From Siphonodentalium dalli (lineage: Eukaryota; Mollusca; Scaphopoda; Gadilida; Siphonodentaliidae), in contig CP136063.1 of NCBI GenBank assembly GCA_032622095.1, positions 204,213,934 to 204,277,933 of the forward strand: a stretch of DNA of 64,000 nt. Reading direction: 5' to 3'. Positions 23,117 through 34,001 of this stretch are shown one piece after another. The notes under the pieces were generated by a model. The model was not told the DNA's origin. It saw only the letters and a list, made by a program, of their open reading frames with translations, and searched no databases. The first letter of the stretch is position 1; every line of letters begins with the position of its first letter. Made by a program: the position numbers and the translations under genes.

Positions 23117-23377
23117 TACACTAATGCCCTAAGTAATCGACTCCATGACCACAGCAGAATTATGGGTAACTTTTCAGGATTTGGTCGGAAATATGGCTTG
23201 TTGCTATGGGTAACTTTTCAGGATTTGGTCGGAAATATGGCTTGTTGCTATTCATCGGAAAGCTCTCATCGAGAGCTTTCCGATGAATGGCAACAAGCCA
23301 TATTTCCGACTAAATCCTGAAAATTTACCCATAATTCTGCTGTGGTTATGGAGTCGATTACTTAGGGCATTACTATA
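23117..23377. mobile_element. TA-flanked palindromic MITE (family M, copy 4)
   Basis: TA-flanked ends 'cactaatgccctaagt' and 'acttagggcattacta'. As in copy 2, part of the left arm is duplicated ('gggtaacttttcaggatttg' occurs twice). The right arm is complete. Confidence 0.85.
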
Positions 23378-23644
23378 TGCCATGTTTAATGTTGCTAGCA
23401 AGCGCTGAAACCCCTTATCAGACAAGTGTTAAACATATCTTGTAAATCAAAGAAAGCTTGATCATTAATATCCACACTGTATTACCATGTTCTATGAGAG
23501 TTACCTTTTGCACATTATTGAACTCCTGTTTTATCATAAATTTCTCCATTAGTATTATGTATGAGAGAATCAAGCATTGGTGTGGCTAATGGCAAGATAC
23601 AGTGAACACCAGGCTATCTTTTGTGAATGTCATCTATGTACAAT

Positions 23645-24023
23645 CAGTGCTCACGCTGGCCGAAAAAATATTTTGGCTAATTTCTTGTCCAATTCTTGCC
23701 AAATTAAAAACAACTTTGGCCAAATTAAATTGTGACTTTCTGGTCTCACATAAAGGATATTGAGATATAGAAGTATATACACAATATACATATAAATAGC
23801 AATATATACAATGGAATATTGAGTGCCTTTTGTTACCCATTGAGCTGTATCACCATCACCTAATCGATTAGCAGATGATCATACTATAAATTTCATTCTC
23901 GTTATAAAATCTAATTGGGTTTTTGAATTTTGAAAACTTTTGGCCAAATGATAATTTTTTGTTGTTGCCATTTTCGAAAAAAAAAAAAAAAATGGCCATT
24001 GGCCTATGACAGCGTGAACCCTG
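23645..24023. mobile_element. hAT-type MITE, older copy (CAGGGTTCACGCTG termini)
   Basis: The termini CAGTGCTCACGCTGG and CAGCGTGAACCCTG are inverted with about two mismatches and match those of 53551-54154. The interior is again 'tggccaaatt'-rich. The flanking 8 bp (tgtacaat and tctgcaaa) agree at 5 of 8 positions, consistent with a decayed target duplication. An A15-like run lies at about 23979. Confidence 0.65.
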
Positions 24024-24274
24024 TCTGCAAAACTCTTTAGTTTCGATTTACATTCATCATGTGCGAATCTTTTTAATATTATTTGTTAAAATGTGCATTG
24101 TGAATCTATTGGAAGGCACCTGTAACTAATATAAGATTGTTAACTTCCTAAAAATTGTATGCAATATATTTTTAATTTGAATTACAGGTGTTATTATGTC
24201 AAATTTTACCCCTTTCACGTTGGATGTACCAATAAGTTATGCCACTGTGTAGTCATGTTCCGGAGGAGTGTCAC

Positions 24275-24659
24275 TTAAAGATGCATAATCCGAATTAGCG
24301 CTCGCAAATTACTATTTCCTTGGCTTCGGGGGTAAAAATATTTGATTCGAGTCGAGCCCACCATCAAAGCTCAGAGTGATCAGATATCGATGTTTGAAAT
24401 CTATTATTTTTCACCACCGATAATTTTAAGTGGCCCAGTAAACAGTCGACGAGAACATGGTCTCGGACCAAATTGCGGATGAAGATTGATAGTTCTAAAA
24501 CAAAATGTTGATAAATAACAGGTTTTCGGCAATTTTAACTATAGTTGACTGGTTTGCATAATTACTCGATTCTGATAACTGAAGTGGCATTTAAAAAAAT
24601 GTTGTTGTTGTTGGAATCTGATGATATGGGCACCATCGAATCGGATTGAGTACCTTTAA
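24275..24659. mobile_element. TTAA-flanked MITE (family T3, copy 2)
   Basis: TTAA occurs at both ends; the inner ends are 'agatgcataatccga' and 'tcggattgagtacc'. It shares interior with 12196-12599 and 47899-48245, including 'tttggcttcggggg'-like and 'ttatttttcaccacc' phrases. Confidence 0.8.
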
Positions 24660-24737
24660 TTTCCTCTTTCTCTGGGATTTGAATCCTTCTCGGTATAGAA
24701 TTCAGAGTGGGCAGTCTCTATTTGCCATCCGGAATTA

Positions 24738-25128
24738 AAAGAGGAAGACAAATAAGAGCTTTGGGTTTTCGTTGGTTTTGGGGCCGCCCTACCCTATTTG
24801 AAGTCTTGAACCTACCACCAACTGAATGTATATGTTCTCAATATGGACCGCGGCTGTGGACAAAAAGCAGATGATCTACGAAATTAAGAAAATTGTCCCA
24901 CAGCAAATTTAATGCTGTGGCATGTTAGATTATCACGGAATTTCCCAACGACATTGCTTATTGCCGTGTCCATTTCGAGGACTAAGATCACCAGGAAATA
25001 CACAATGTATATACATTGTTTACTGAGAGTATGTATATTCAGTTCGTGGTGTGCTCACGACTTCAATTGAGTAAGGGCCCCCAAAACCAACGAAAAACTG
25101 CCGTTCTTATTTGCCACCCTCTTGTTGC
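24738..25128. mobile_element. Element with about 50-bp inverted ends, class unknown
   Basis: 'aagaggaagacaaataagag' followed by 'ttttcgttggttttgggg' at the left is repeated inverted at the right (about 25074-25128). The 390-bp span has no recognisable coding sequence and no clear target duplication was seen. Confidence 0.6.
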
Positions 25129-25254
25129 AAAGTGCGCCATGCCTTAAATATTTGGCGCGGCTATTGCGAGTAAACGGTTATCGCTATGATATAACCTACA
25201 TATCAAAGACTCATCCAAGTTTGAGGTCCACTGTGCGCAGATCAAAGGCTCAAT

Positions 25255-25482
25255 TCAGGTCTTCTGTGGCTTCACATTTCAGGTCTACTTTTCAGGTCTA
25301 CCGTGGCTTCACATTTCAGGTCTACTTTTCAGGTCTACCGTGGCTTCACATTTCAGGTCTACCGTGGCTTCACATTTCAGGTCTACTTTTCAGGTCTACC
25401 GTGGCTTCACATTTCAGGTCTACTTTTCAGGTCTACCGTGGCTTCACATTTCAGGTCTACCGTGGCTTCACATTTCAGATCA
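25255..25482 (+). repeat. Minisatellite of alternating 24-bp and 13-bp modules
   Basis: A 24-bp module containing 'gtggcttcacatttcagg' and a 13-bp module 'ttttcaggtctac' alternate irregularly (24+13, 24+13, 24, 24+13, 24+13, 24, 24). Because 24 is divisible by 3 and 13 is not, the array stays open in several frames, which explains its apparent reading frames. It is not treated as a gene. Confidence 0.9.
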
Positions 25483-25591
25483 GTTAAGATATTTACCGCG
25501 AATTAAGATCGAAATAAACCACGTTATTAAGCCTTGTTATTTCTCATAATTGTTGTTGTTGAAATTGTGGCCCAGAAGAGATAGACCATCT

Positions 25592-25840
25592 TTAAAGGAG
25601 TGCTGTACACTAAATTCGACCATTTATTATAGGACCATATCCTTTTATACTGAACGGAATATATGCAACAAATGAATACATTTGAGTCATGGATTAGTGC
25701 AAAATGAACCCACGCGCTCCATAATCGATGCAAACAACATGGTATAATTATAATGAAAATGAATTTATGACTGGAGTTCATTTGTTGCATTTCGAATATG
25801 ATCCTAGAATGACGAGACTTTCTGCACAGTACACCTTTAA
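25592..25840. mobile_element. TTAA-flanked MITE (family T5)
   Basis: TTAAAGGAGTGCTGTACA at the left and the complement of TTAAAGGTGTACTGTGCA at the right define 249 bp with TTAA on both sides. No coding capacity. The AGG after TTAA is shared with families T2-T4. Confidence 0.8.
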
Positions 25841-25949
25841 GGACAAACACATATTATATTCACTTCCCAATTTTGTTTCGGAGTATAAAATAACGAACTG
25901 ATGTAAGGGGACCCACTAGCAGACAGGAAATTCTGAGCCCTGGTTTTAT

Positions 25950-26032
25950 GACTAGCTCTATATTCAGTTTTAAGCTACATTCACAGACCTGAGGGGGCTA
26001 TCGGGTTAGGCGCAAAGTTTCAAACCATACAT
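25950..26032. repeat. Left flank arm of the LINE block
   Basis: 'ctatcgggttaggcgcaaag' and the preceding roughly 50 bp ('ctagctctat...') are repeated inverted at 29154-29245. The pair encloses the LINE and its nested hAT element. Confidence 0.7.
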
Positions 26033-26041
26033 AATTATACC

Positions 26042-29000
26042 TTACGTTTGTAGTGGACGCTGGCGGTCTGCCACTGTATCCACCTCACATTGTGTTATTT
26101 CACCGTATTCGGCTGCATCTCTAGACATATTTGGGCTGTATGGTTGAAAATCAGTCACCAATTCCGCTTTACAGTCATACTTAACATCCTGATTTCTCCA
26201 ATGATGATCTAGTCTGTTTTTGAATTGGTTTATATCTTCAGCATACACCACTTCGTCTGGTAGATTGTTCCAAGTAGTGACCACTGTTTGGCTGAATGTA
26301 TATTTTCTCACGTCATAGTTAGATCTTTCTTTGTACAGTTTATAGTTGTGGCCTCTGGTCCGAGATTCGGTGTTTCTTGTAAGAATGTTTGATACTTCCG
26401 GATCGTAGCAGTTGAATATTTTGAAACATTCGATCACACAGGTATCACCTCGGTGGCTTCTGTACATCAGGGTTGGTAGTTCCATTTTTCTTAGCCTATC
26501 CTCGTATCCCATATCGTTTAGTCCTGGTACTAGTTTTGTTGCTCTCTTTTGAACTTTTTCCATTGGAACTGTGTGTATTTTTTAGATATGGTCTCCAAGC
26601 AGGTTGAGCATATTCGAGTAATGGTCTTACCAGCAGGGATGTGGCTAGAGGGTCTCCACTGGGGGGGTGTCCACCTTGGGAATTTCCAACTGCACCCGCC
26701 CCCCTTGAGTCGGAATCAGACCTTTTGCATAATTCCATTTGCACCCCCCCCCCCCTTGAGTCGGAATCAGACCAACACAACTTTTTGCATAATTCCATTT
26801 GCACCCCCCCCCCCCCCCTTTGAGTCGGAATCACACCAACACAACTTTTTGCATAATTTGCACCCCCCGCCTTGAATCCAAATCGCACCAACACAACTGT
26901 TTCCATAATTCCATTTGCACCCCCCCCCCCCTTGTACCTCATGCTCGGGCCTAATTTCCTATATATTCATAAGCCATGCTTCTATTTTCCCAGTATGAGA
27001 ACATTAAGATATTTTAACCTGAAAATTGCCCCAAAAAAAACAACTAGTGATCTAATTCCAGACAAATGCACACAGCTACCGACAACAGACCAGGAAACAC
27101 CGGGCCGATCATGGTTGTTTGGCCCGGTGTGAGAAAATTTTGAAAACTATATACAAGAAAATCGCAAATCCTAGCATCTAGACTGGCCTCAACTGAAGCT
27201 TTCCTAGTGTTGTGAATTTCAAACCTCATGCTCCCCCTCAGGTTGGAAAATTCTTCAACTGATGACCATTTATGTCTACAAGTTTGACCAAATGTAGTAA
27301 AATATTGTTTTGCTAAACTAATTAGCAGTTTTGTATTGGCCATGTGGATGGGGCAATGACGAAAATGGCGAAAATGGCGAAAATTTTGAAATCTGAACAA
27401 GAAAATCGCAAAATCCTAACATCTAGACTAGCCTCAAGCTACTGTTGGAAATTTCAAACCCTACACCCCCACTTAGGTTGGAAAATTTCAAACTGATGAC
27501 AATTCCAATGACAATGTTGACCAATTGTATGACAATATTGTTTTCTTAAATTAACTGTTGGAAATTTCAAACCCTACACCCCCACTTAGGTTAGAAAATT
27601 TCCAACTGATGACAATTCCAATGACAATGTTGACCAATTGTATGACAATATTGTTTTCTTAAATTAACTAGAAGTTTTTGACTGGCCACGGGGGAGGGAC
27701 CAGGACACAAGCTTTCCAAGTGTTGGAAATTTCCAACCTGTCACCCCCCTAAGGTTGGAAAATTTCCAACTGATGTCCATTTCTGTCAAAAATTTTGACA
27801 AAAAATAGGAACATATGCAAATATTGGTCGAAAAACAATAAATTCCCCCAATAAATTGTTTTATAATCAAACTACAAGAACATTTTCAACCTATTGTTGG
27901 TGTGAAATTTCGTTGTGGCAGGTATGAAATTTCCAACTATTGAAAATATAGCTCTCTGCTAGGGGGTGAGACACCCCCACACCCCCCCCCCCCCCTCTAG
28001 CCACATCCCTGCTTACCAGTCCTTTATAGAGTTTTGCCATTGTGGTATAGTCTAAGTAGGTGAATGATCTTCTGATGGCTCCAAGAACACTGTTGGCTTT
28101 CTGTATTTTTTCGTTTATGTGGTCTTCAAATGATAGATTTCTGTATGTGGTTACTCCTATGTCCTTTTCTTTTTCAACCTGTTTTAATTTAGTTTCACTC
28201 CCATTCTTGTCTTTCAAGTTGTAATTTGGCTGATACTCCATATGCAGGCCTCTTTCCCAACATTCATGACAACACATTTCTCTGAATGGAATCTTAGTAA
28301 CCAGTTGTTTGACCACATTTGGAGTTCATCAAGGTCGCTTTGCAGTGTATCCATATCATTTTCCTCTGTTATCTCCTTATAAATTTTTATATCATCCGCA
28401 AACAGCATCACTTCTGATTTTACACATTCAGGTAAGTCATTGATATACAGGACAAACAGCAGTGGACCAAGTACTCTTCATTGAGGGGTGCCGCTAATGA
28501 TAGGATGTTTCTTTGATGATGTTCCGTTCACTATGACTTGTTGTTTCCTTTCTGTTAGAAAATCATCCAGCCTAGGATGTTCCCTCCGATGTTGTAACTG
28601 CTAGTCGTCTTTATCAACCTCCTATGTGGGACGGTATCTAAGGCTTTCATATAGTACATGTATACCACATGAGTTGGATGTCAGCTGTCCATAGATTTGG
28701 TCCAGTTTTCTAGTGTGTGTAGCAGCTGCACTGTTGTAGACCTTCTTTTGATGTAACCAAACTGACCTTTGCTGAATAACTTGGTGTTTACCATATGATC
28801 CATGACGTTATCACGTAAGAATCCCTCCATTACTTTGCCAACCACACTTGTCAAGCTGACTGGTCGATAGTTACTAATTGCCTTCTATTTTGGACCTTTT
28901 TTGTATATCGCTGTTATAGTTGCAGCTTTCCATTCATCTGGCAGTTTCATCATCCTCAAACTGTTGTTGTATATTGTTTATAGTGGCTTGCTCAGTTCCT

Positions 29001-29060
29001 TGGCGATTTCTTTCAGGATTCGAGGGTGGAAATCATGTGGACCTTATATCACTTGGGTTG
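26042..29060 (-). pseudogene. Decayed CR1/Jockey-like LINE reverse transcriptase
   Basis: Reading leftwards on the minus strand, conserved non-LTR reverse transcriptase blocks appear with stops and shifts between them: 'GPHDFHPRIL' and 'NYRPVSLTSVVGKVME' near 28850-29050, 'ALDTVPHRR' near 28640, and the catalytic-type 'LFADDIKIY' at about 28380-28410. After the nested insertion comes the C-terminal 'LVRPLLEYAQPAW' and a block (26042-26563) starting 'KVQKRATKLVPGL'. The N-terminal endonuclease is not visible. Family assignment rests on motif order and remembered family sequences. Too many lesions for function. Confidence 0.85.
26634..28011. mobile_element. hAT-type non-autonomous element inserted in the LINE
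   Basis: The inverted termini CAGGGATGTGGCTAGAGGG are identical at both ends, with a perfect 8-bp target duplication 'cttaccag' at 26626-26633 and 28012-28019. The insertion splits the LINE frame between 'KLYKGLV' and 'VRPLLEYAQ'. Inside are C-rich tandem units of about 60-70 bp (26690-26935) and a 113-bp tandem duplication (27441-27553 and 27554-27666). No transposase. Apparent proline-rich frames come from the C runs. Confidence 0.92.
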
Positions 29061-29153
29061 CGGCTGCATGCATGATGGAGTTAAACGTATCCGATTTTAA
29101 AACGTTTGGAAATCGGTTGCGCTTAACTGCGTCAGCCGCAACCCCAGTGATAT

Positions 29154-29245
29154 ATGTATGGTTTGAAACTTTGCGCCTATAACCCGATAGTCAGTCGTAT
29201 ATAGTCCTGTGAAAGCAGCTTTAGAGCTAGCCACTGAATCGTGCC
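29154..29245. repeat. Right flank arm of the LINE block
   Basis: This is the inverted partner of 25950-26032, with a 2-nt indel inside the 35-bp core. Just inside it, 'tatatcacttgggttgcgg' (29045) and 'ccgcaaccccagtgatata' (29136) form a smaller inverted repeat of their own. Confidence 0.7.
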
Positions 29246-29719
29246 AGCTTTGTCACTAAAAGAGTTAAAATCAACATGCTGAAATATCACATGGAAACAA
29301 GGGAAAACTATGGCAATGAGTGGATCCAGAAACAGCTCTTTTGTTTCTAGTTTGAAGGTCAGGATCCTGAAGTCAGGCAAATATGAGCCCTGAAAGCAAA
29401 GGATTCTTCAGAGGTTGATGGTTGTGGTGACCTACAAAAAAGTTAGTGTGTCACTAAGTTTTCTTTTCTAAATGGCTTCTCCAACTCAGTTATAAAAGTA
29501 TACATTGGCATTGTCTACTATTCAATTCGAGGGTAATTGTTCAGGTGATAAGTATCAGACAGACAAAATGTGTTCAACACTTAATAACATAACACAAATC
29601 CAATATCATAGTTATATTCTAATTAGCATGATACTAATTTTCGGGTTTTGACATCGATATCATTGCGCTAAGCTCTAACAGCACTGCCCGTACCTAGAAT
29701 ACACGTGCGTCTCACTGAA

Positions 29720-30800
29720 ATTTTCACAATTAAAGGCGAAAAGAATGTATGTTCTCCGGTGTAGCTATGTAACGTAGGATCTGTATGTTCTCCGGTGTAG
29801 CTATGTACATAAATGGGTAGGATCTGTCTGTTCGCGATTCTTTTATTTAAAATATTTTTTGTTTAAATTAAATTTATTAATTTTTTGTTTGTTAAATGTT
29901 AAATTGAGTCAGCAGTTCAATCTAAAACATACAATGATTAAATTCAATTTTATTTAAGAAAAACAATTTATTTTAAATTAAATTTTAAATTTTAAATTTC
30001 AATTTCAATTGAGTCATCAGTTCAGTTAAGAAAATAAAATAATTAAATTTTATTTTAAATGTTTTTTTTATTTGAACTGTAAAATTAAAAAATTAAATAT
30101 TTAAAGGTACGGTTGGCCTTGGCGGTGGGTATCCTGTGAAAATATTTCCACCCGTCAAAAACCGCCACAAACAGAAAGAACAACAAAATGTAGACAGACT
30201 TTGTCCGTATACAAATAAGAAATATCGCATAAACAGTATGTTATTATCATATCTTTGACCATTGTTATGTAAACAAAAGCATAAAAAGTAACTTTTCTGG
30301 TGTTTGTTTATATTATGATGGTAAACATAAAGAGCGTTCTTTGTTGGTGAATTCCTGATATGGAACGAATAAAGAGCGTTTATGCCATTTGTGTGTGATT
30401 AGCCAGCAGCATTGTGCTGTCTTCTGTAACACAATCAGGCTCTTGCTTAGGTAAAATATAGTAAATCTTTATGATAACATGCTGTTTACGCGATGGTCAT
30501 GGTAAATATGAACGAAACTGTATGCGTTTTAATGTTTTTCTGTTTACGGTGATTGGAACAAATATGAATATTTTCGACAACTAAGGCCTCACGTGCCTTT
30601 AACTGTTAAATTGAGCAATTAGTTCAATCTAATTTTTTTATTTAAATTTAAATGTTAAATTGAGCGAGGAGTTCATATAAAACATTCAAAAATTAAATGT
30701 AAGCAATGCGCACCGATGTAAGTGCAAGCGTGGCTTATTGTCAGTGGGCGGTGCTACCACTGTGGGTGTGGTCTTTGTGGAAAGCTCCATTAAGAACCAA
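29720..30800. mobile_element. AT-rich repeat element (family S, copy 1)
   Basis: It starts at 'ttcacaattaaaggcgaaaa' (about 29727), continues with several units containing 'ttaaattgag..a..agttca' and 'atctaaaa', and ends past 'gtaagcaatgcgcaccgat' (about 30700). A second copy with the same start and end phrases lies at 43160-44325. The TTAA element 30101-30602 is inserted in this copy. Class unknown. Confidence 0.65.
30101..30602 (-). mobile_element. TTAA-flanked MITE (family T2, copy 1)
   Basis: TTAAAGGTACGGTTGGCC at one end and GGCCTCACGTGCCTTTAA at the other, with TTAA at both borders. It is the near-full-length reverse complement of 51058-51551, with interior phrases such as 'gacagactttgtccgtat' and 'aaagagcgttctttgt'. 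The two copies are very similar, so recent activity is likely. Confidence 0.88.
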
Positions 30801-31371
30801 ATACTGTCACCAGATACAAGTGTTTTACGATAAACATGTTGTCAGTTTTGAATTCGCGCAGCACGGTGCGCGAATTTAAAGTGTTGAACGAAAAATAGTA
30901 CTGCATTTAAATACGAGTAAGGCAGTATTCAATTCCCAGCCAAGTCAGTCACATACCAAGTGTTTTGGTAATCAACCAACCCTAACTGCAGTTATCAATA
31001 GGAAACAAAGAAAATCCAAATTTCAAAACCAAAACAAAATAGGCGCACAGAATCCAAAATCGTATACTTGACCTGTTCTTTATGGTTGAAAGCTATATGC
31101 AAAATTTCAAACAATTCAGTCAATATTAACTGAAGCTATCATCCAGAAACGAAAATTAAAGCTCAATTTTCAACAAAGGGCCATAACTCTAGTAACAATG
31201 GGTGGCTGGAACCCAAAACCGAACATGACCTGTATATTGTGGTGGTGAACCTACATACAAAATGTCATTCCCATTTAGTGCAGTAGGACTAAACTAATCG
31301 TTCAGAAAAGAAATATGACCGACTTCGGACAGACACACCAAAATCATAATAAGCCCCGTTTTTACCTGAGC

Positions 31372-31476
31372 TTAGGATTCATCTCGTCCAAATATCACGT
31401 GTTTATAGTGATTTCGTAGCAACTTTTCTAGGTCTCTTGTATGGTCCGCATCTCTTGTCTCAACCACACATTTGGT
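31372..31476 (-). CDS. Threonine dehydratase (gene B), terminal exon
   Basis: A cag acceptor precedes 31476, then 34 codons and TAA at 31374-31372. The peptide starts TKCVVETRDADHT and ends HVIFGRDES. It closes the C-terminal ACT region and is the counterpart of 171-275. The acceptor is phase 0, while the last located upstream exon (38735-38902) ends after two bases of a codon, so a further exon of length 3n+1 must lie between them. Confidence 0.82.
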   Translation of the reverse strand, partial: TKCVVETRDADHTRDLEKLLRNHYKHVIFGRDES

Positions 31477-31716
31477 CTGAAAAACAATCACACTTGTACA
31501 GATGTCACAAAAACTTCAAGAAAAGTAAGTAAATGGTAAAAATAAGTCACAAAAAGTTTTTATTGACAAACTCATTTATAAATTATTTTTTCTGCAAACT
31601 GATATATGTATATGCATGTAGTGTAGCGTTAAGAAATAATTAAAATTGAAAAAGCATACAATTTCATAATATTCACAAACTATCATGTTTTAACAAATGA
31701 CATTAGCTCAATTGTT

Positions 31717-31899
31717 TCACATCAAAGCAAGGATGAAGAAATTAATGGTGAATGCCAAACAGAGCATCATGTCAAAGGGATGGTTGATTGTCACCAATGG
31801 ATCGAAGAAGGACTGGATTATTTCCTGGGCGGATTCTTTATACAGTCGTTCTGGGTCCAATGCAATTGGCAAGTTAAAGTTACAAGTTAAAGAACACAA
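31717..31899 (-). other. Weak open frame of unknown nature
   Basis: A 60-codon frame on the minus strand, extendable upstream, contains 'LPIALDPERLYKESAQEI' and a hydrophobic tail. It looks less random than its neighbours but has no recognised domain, splice context or partner. The plus strand is also open over the same bases. It is listed only so that it can be checked. Confidence 0.15.
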
Positions 31900-32374
31900 T
31901 ATTCACGATGCCACATATATTCAGACTAGGGAAAACCCACATGTGTACATGCCATGGGTACTATATTTATTGATTTTGTAAATGTATTTGACATATTATA
32001 CGCCAATTGCGTGCTAGATTTATAAAAAAAACTCGTATTCGAGATACCATGTATAAAACGAAAGGGACGTAATTCTACTTATTTAGTTCCTTCTGATCTA
32101 AATGAGTGGGCAGAAATGCCCCCACGCAGTTCCTACTACCTCGGCGTGAATCTGGGCAATATATATGCTAAATAAAACTGATTGTACAAACCTCTTTGTT
32201 CTCATTCTGTGGCAATCGCTGATATTTTAACCCCACTATGTCAGAAGATGGTCATTTTACTGGGGAAATTTTGGCTGTATTGTGCCCATGCCAATAGCCA
32301 ATGGTGGGAACATCCGTACCGGAATTAAAGAACTAATACTTGGGAATGACAGTGTCGTCTGCAGTTCACATAAT

Positions 32375-33405
32375 AAACAAGAGCATCGCTAGGGCGTGGC
32401 AAAATACGCCCTTTAGCCATTTTGAATTGTACTATCACAAAATAAGATAATACTTTGAGCTTACCGTACATTTGAAGAAAATCTGATATCCCTAATTTCA
32501 ATGCCAAAATGTGGTCAAATTCTAGGTCGAAAAATGGCCATAACTCATGTAAAAATAATTAGACAGAACCTATATTCAAACTTGGCCTGTAGTTTTAGCT
32601 GGGAAATACACATGATACCAGCTCTGGTTCAGCTCAAATAATCAAAACTGGAGTTATCGGTCGAAAACCAAAATGTTATGAAATTGGTCAAATTCTAAGT
32701 TGAAAAAGGGCCGTAACTCATGTAGAAATAATTGGACGGAACCCATATTCGAACTTGTCCTGTATCTTTAGCTGGGAAATACACATACCAACTTTGGTTC
32801 AGATCAAATAATCCAAACTGGAGTTATCGGTCGGAAACCAAAAATGTTAACAGACGGTCAAATTCTAAGTCGAAAAAGGGCCGTAACTCATGTAAAAATA
32901 ATTGGACGGAACCCATATTCGAACTTGGCCTGTATCTTTAGCTGGGAAATACACATACCAACTTTGGTTCAGATCAAATTATCCAAACTGGAGTTATCGA
33001 TCGGAAACCAAAAATATTAAAGGACGGACGGCTCTATAGCTACGCCACCACAGGTTACTTGTGAGGTGCGATCTTTTGTTTGCATGACCCTAAAGTGGAA
33101 TTCGACTTATACGGGACCAAACCGGTCAATAGTGGTGTCATAAACTGTTTTACAAACATCTCCGTTATTTCGTTAATATTACGTTTTTCTAAATATTTTT
33201 GTTCTCTAAATACGTATTTCAGAAAAAACACATAATCTGAGAAATGTTATATTAACGAAATAACGGAGATGTTTGTGGAATAAAACAGTTATGAAAAAAA
33301 AATATGTTAATTTCATCGCACCCCACAAGTACGCTCTGGTGAGAGCGGACAGACGGACGGACGGACTGATAACATAATACGACCTTTTTTCAAAAAGGGC
33401 ATATA
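32375..33405 (-). repeat. Dispersed repeat R, copy 2, with about 170-bp tandem units
   Basis: Reverse-complement relative of 1137-2075. Three units of about 170-173 bp are marked by 'ggtcaaattcta' at 32513, 32686 and 32856, each with 'gaacccatattc.aacttg'. The right end has 'aatacgaccttttttcaaaa'. A foldback element at 33141-33292 lies inside. It sits in the gene B intron region. Confidence 0.65.
33141..33292. mobile_element. Foldback element
   Basis: 'acaaacatctccgttatttc' at the left pairs with its complement near 33258-33277, and 'taaactgttttac' with 'aataaaacagtta' outside that. Short loop, no coding capacity. Confidence 0.75.
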
Positions 33406-33993
33406 ATTATCGGTGAATTTGGTTTACCACATGTCGAGATTTGCCATATTTTATAAAAGTCTCAAAAGTTTTAAGCCAGCAGAATATACCTTTAATGTCC
33501 ATGGGCCGCAGGCATTGACCAGCACAGAAAATATGTGCCAATCGTGTCGCAGACCTAAACTGCCCGTGTTTCTGAATAAACAGTCGTATTATAACACCCC
33601 CACCCTCGCACCAGAAAGCTAGAACTGTCCGCGTTGTCGGCACGCGTTGGCTTCGTGTATGCTCAAATACCTCAGTAAGTGGTGAAATGGGTTAATAAAG
33701 AACATTCATGTTGGTAGCTACAGGGTTAAAAATAATAGAGGCATCACGTTTATTCCGAATTTTCGATGATCAGATATCCACCAACAGATGAAGATATCGA
33801 TGTGAGGTGGTTCATCTCTTAAAGGGGCACACGAGATACAGAATGGTGATAAATATGTGACAATATCACTGAGGTCATTCATTATAGGTGCAAATATTCC
33901 CCAATTCGTGAACATGGCCACAAAATACAAATTCTGCTGCAGTATGTGCAATGTCTAGCTATGCATGATTAGCAAATCAAACCATAATCATGG
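33406..33993. other. Intronic sequence, nothing assigned
   Basis: Overlapping open frames on both strands at 33407-33643 show no recognised domain. The missing 3' exon of gene B was looked for here and not found. Confidence 0.4.
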
Positions 33994-34001
33994 TTTGATT
34001 T

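Larger units (their letters stand above)
29220..31610. repeat. Right arm of the inverted segmental duplication
   Basis: The reverse complement of this region matches 1-2600 around the other threonine dehydratase 3' end. The match is broken by the AT-rich element at 29720-30800. Similarity covers the intron before the last exon, the exon, about 400 bp of 3' flank (31371 down to about 30950) and 29600-29230. Confidence 0.75.

Noticed and set aside
25122-25549. Three overlapping plus-strand reading frames rich in 'HFRSTFQVYRGF'
   Set aside because: They are translations of the 24/13-bp minisatellite in different frames; no domain or splice context.
26549-27132. Proline-rich frames with 'PPPPLESESD' repeats
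   Set aside because: They come from C-rich tandem units inside the hAT-type element.
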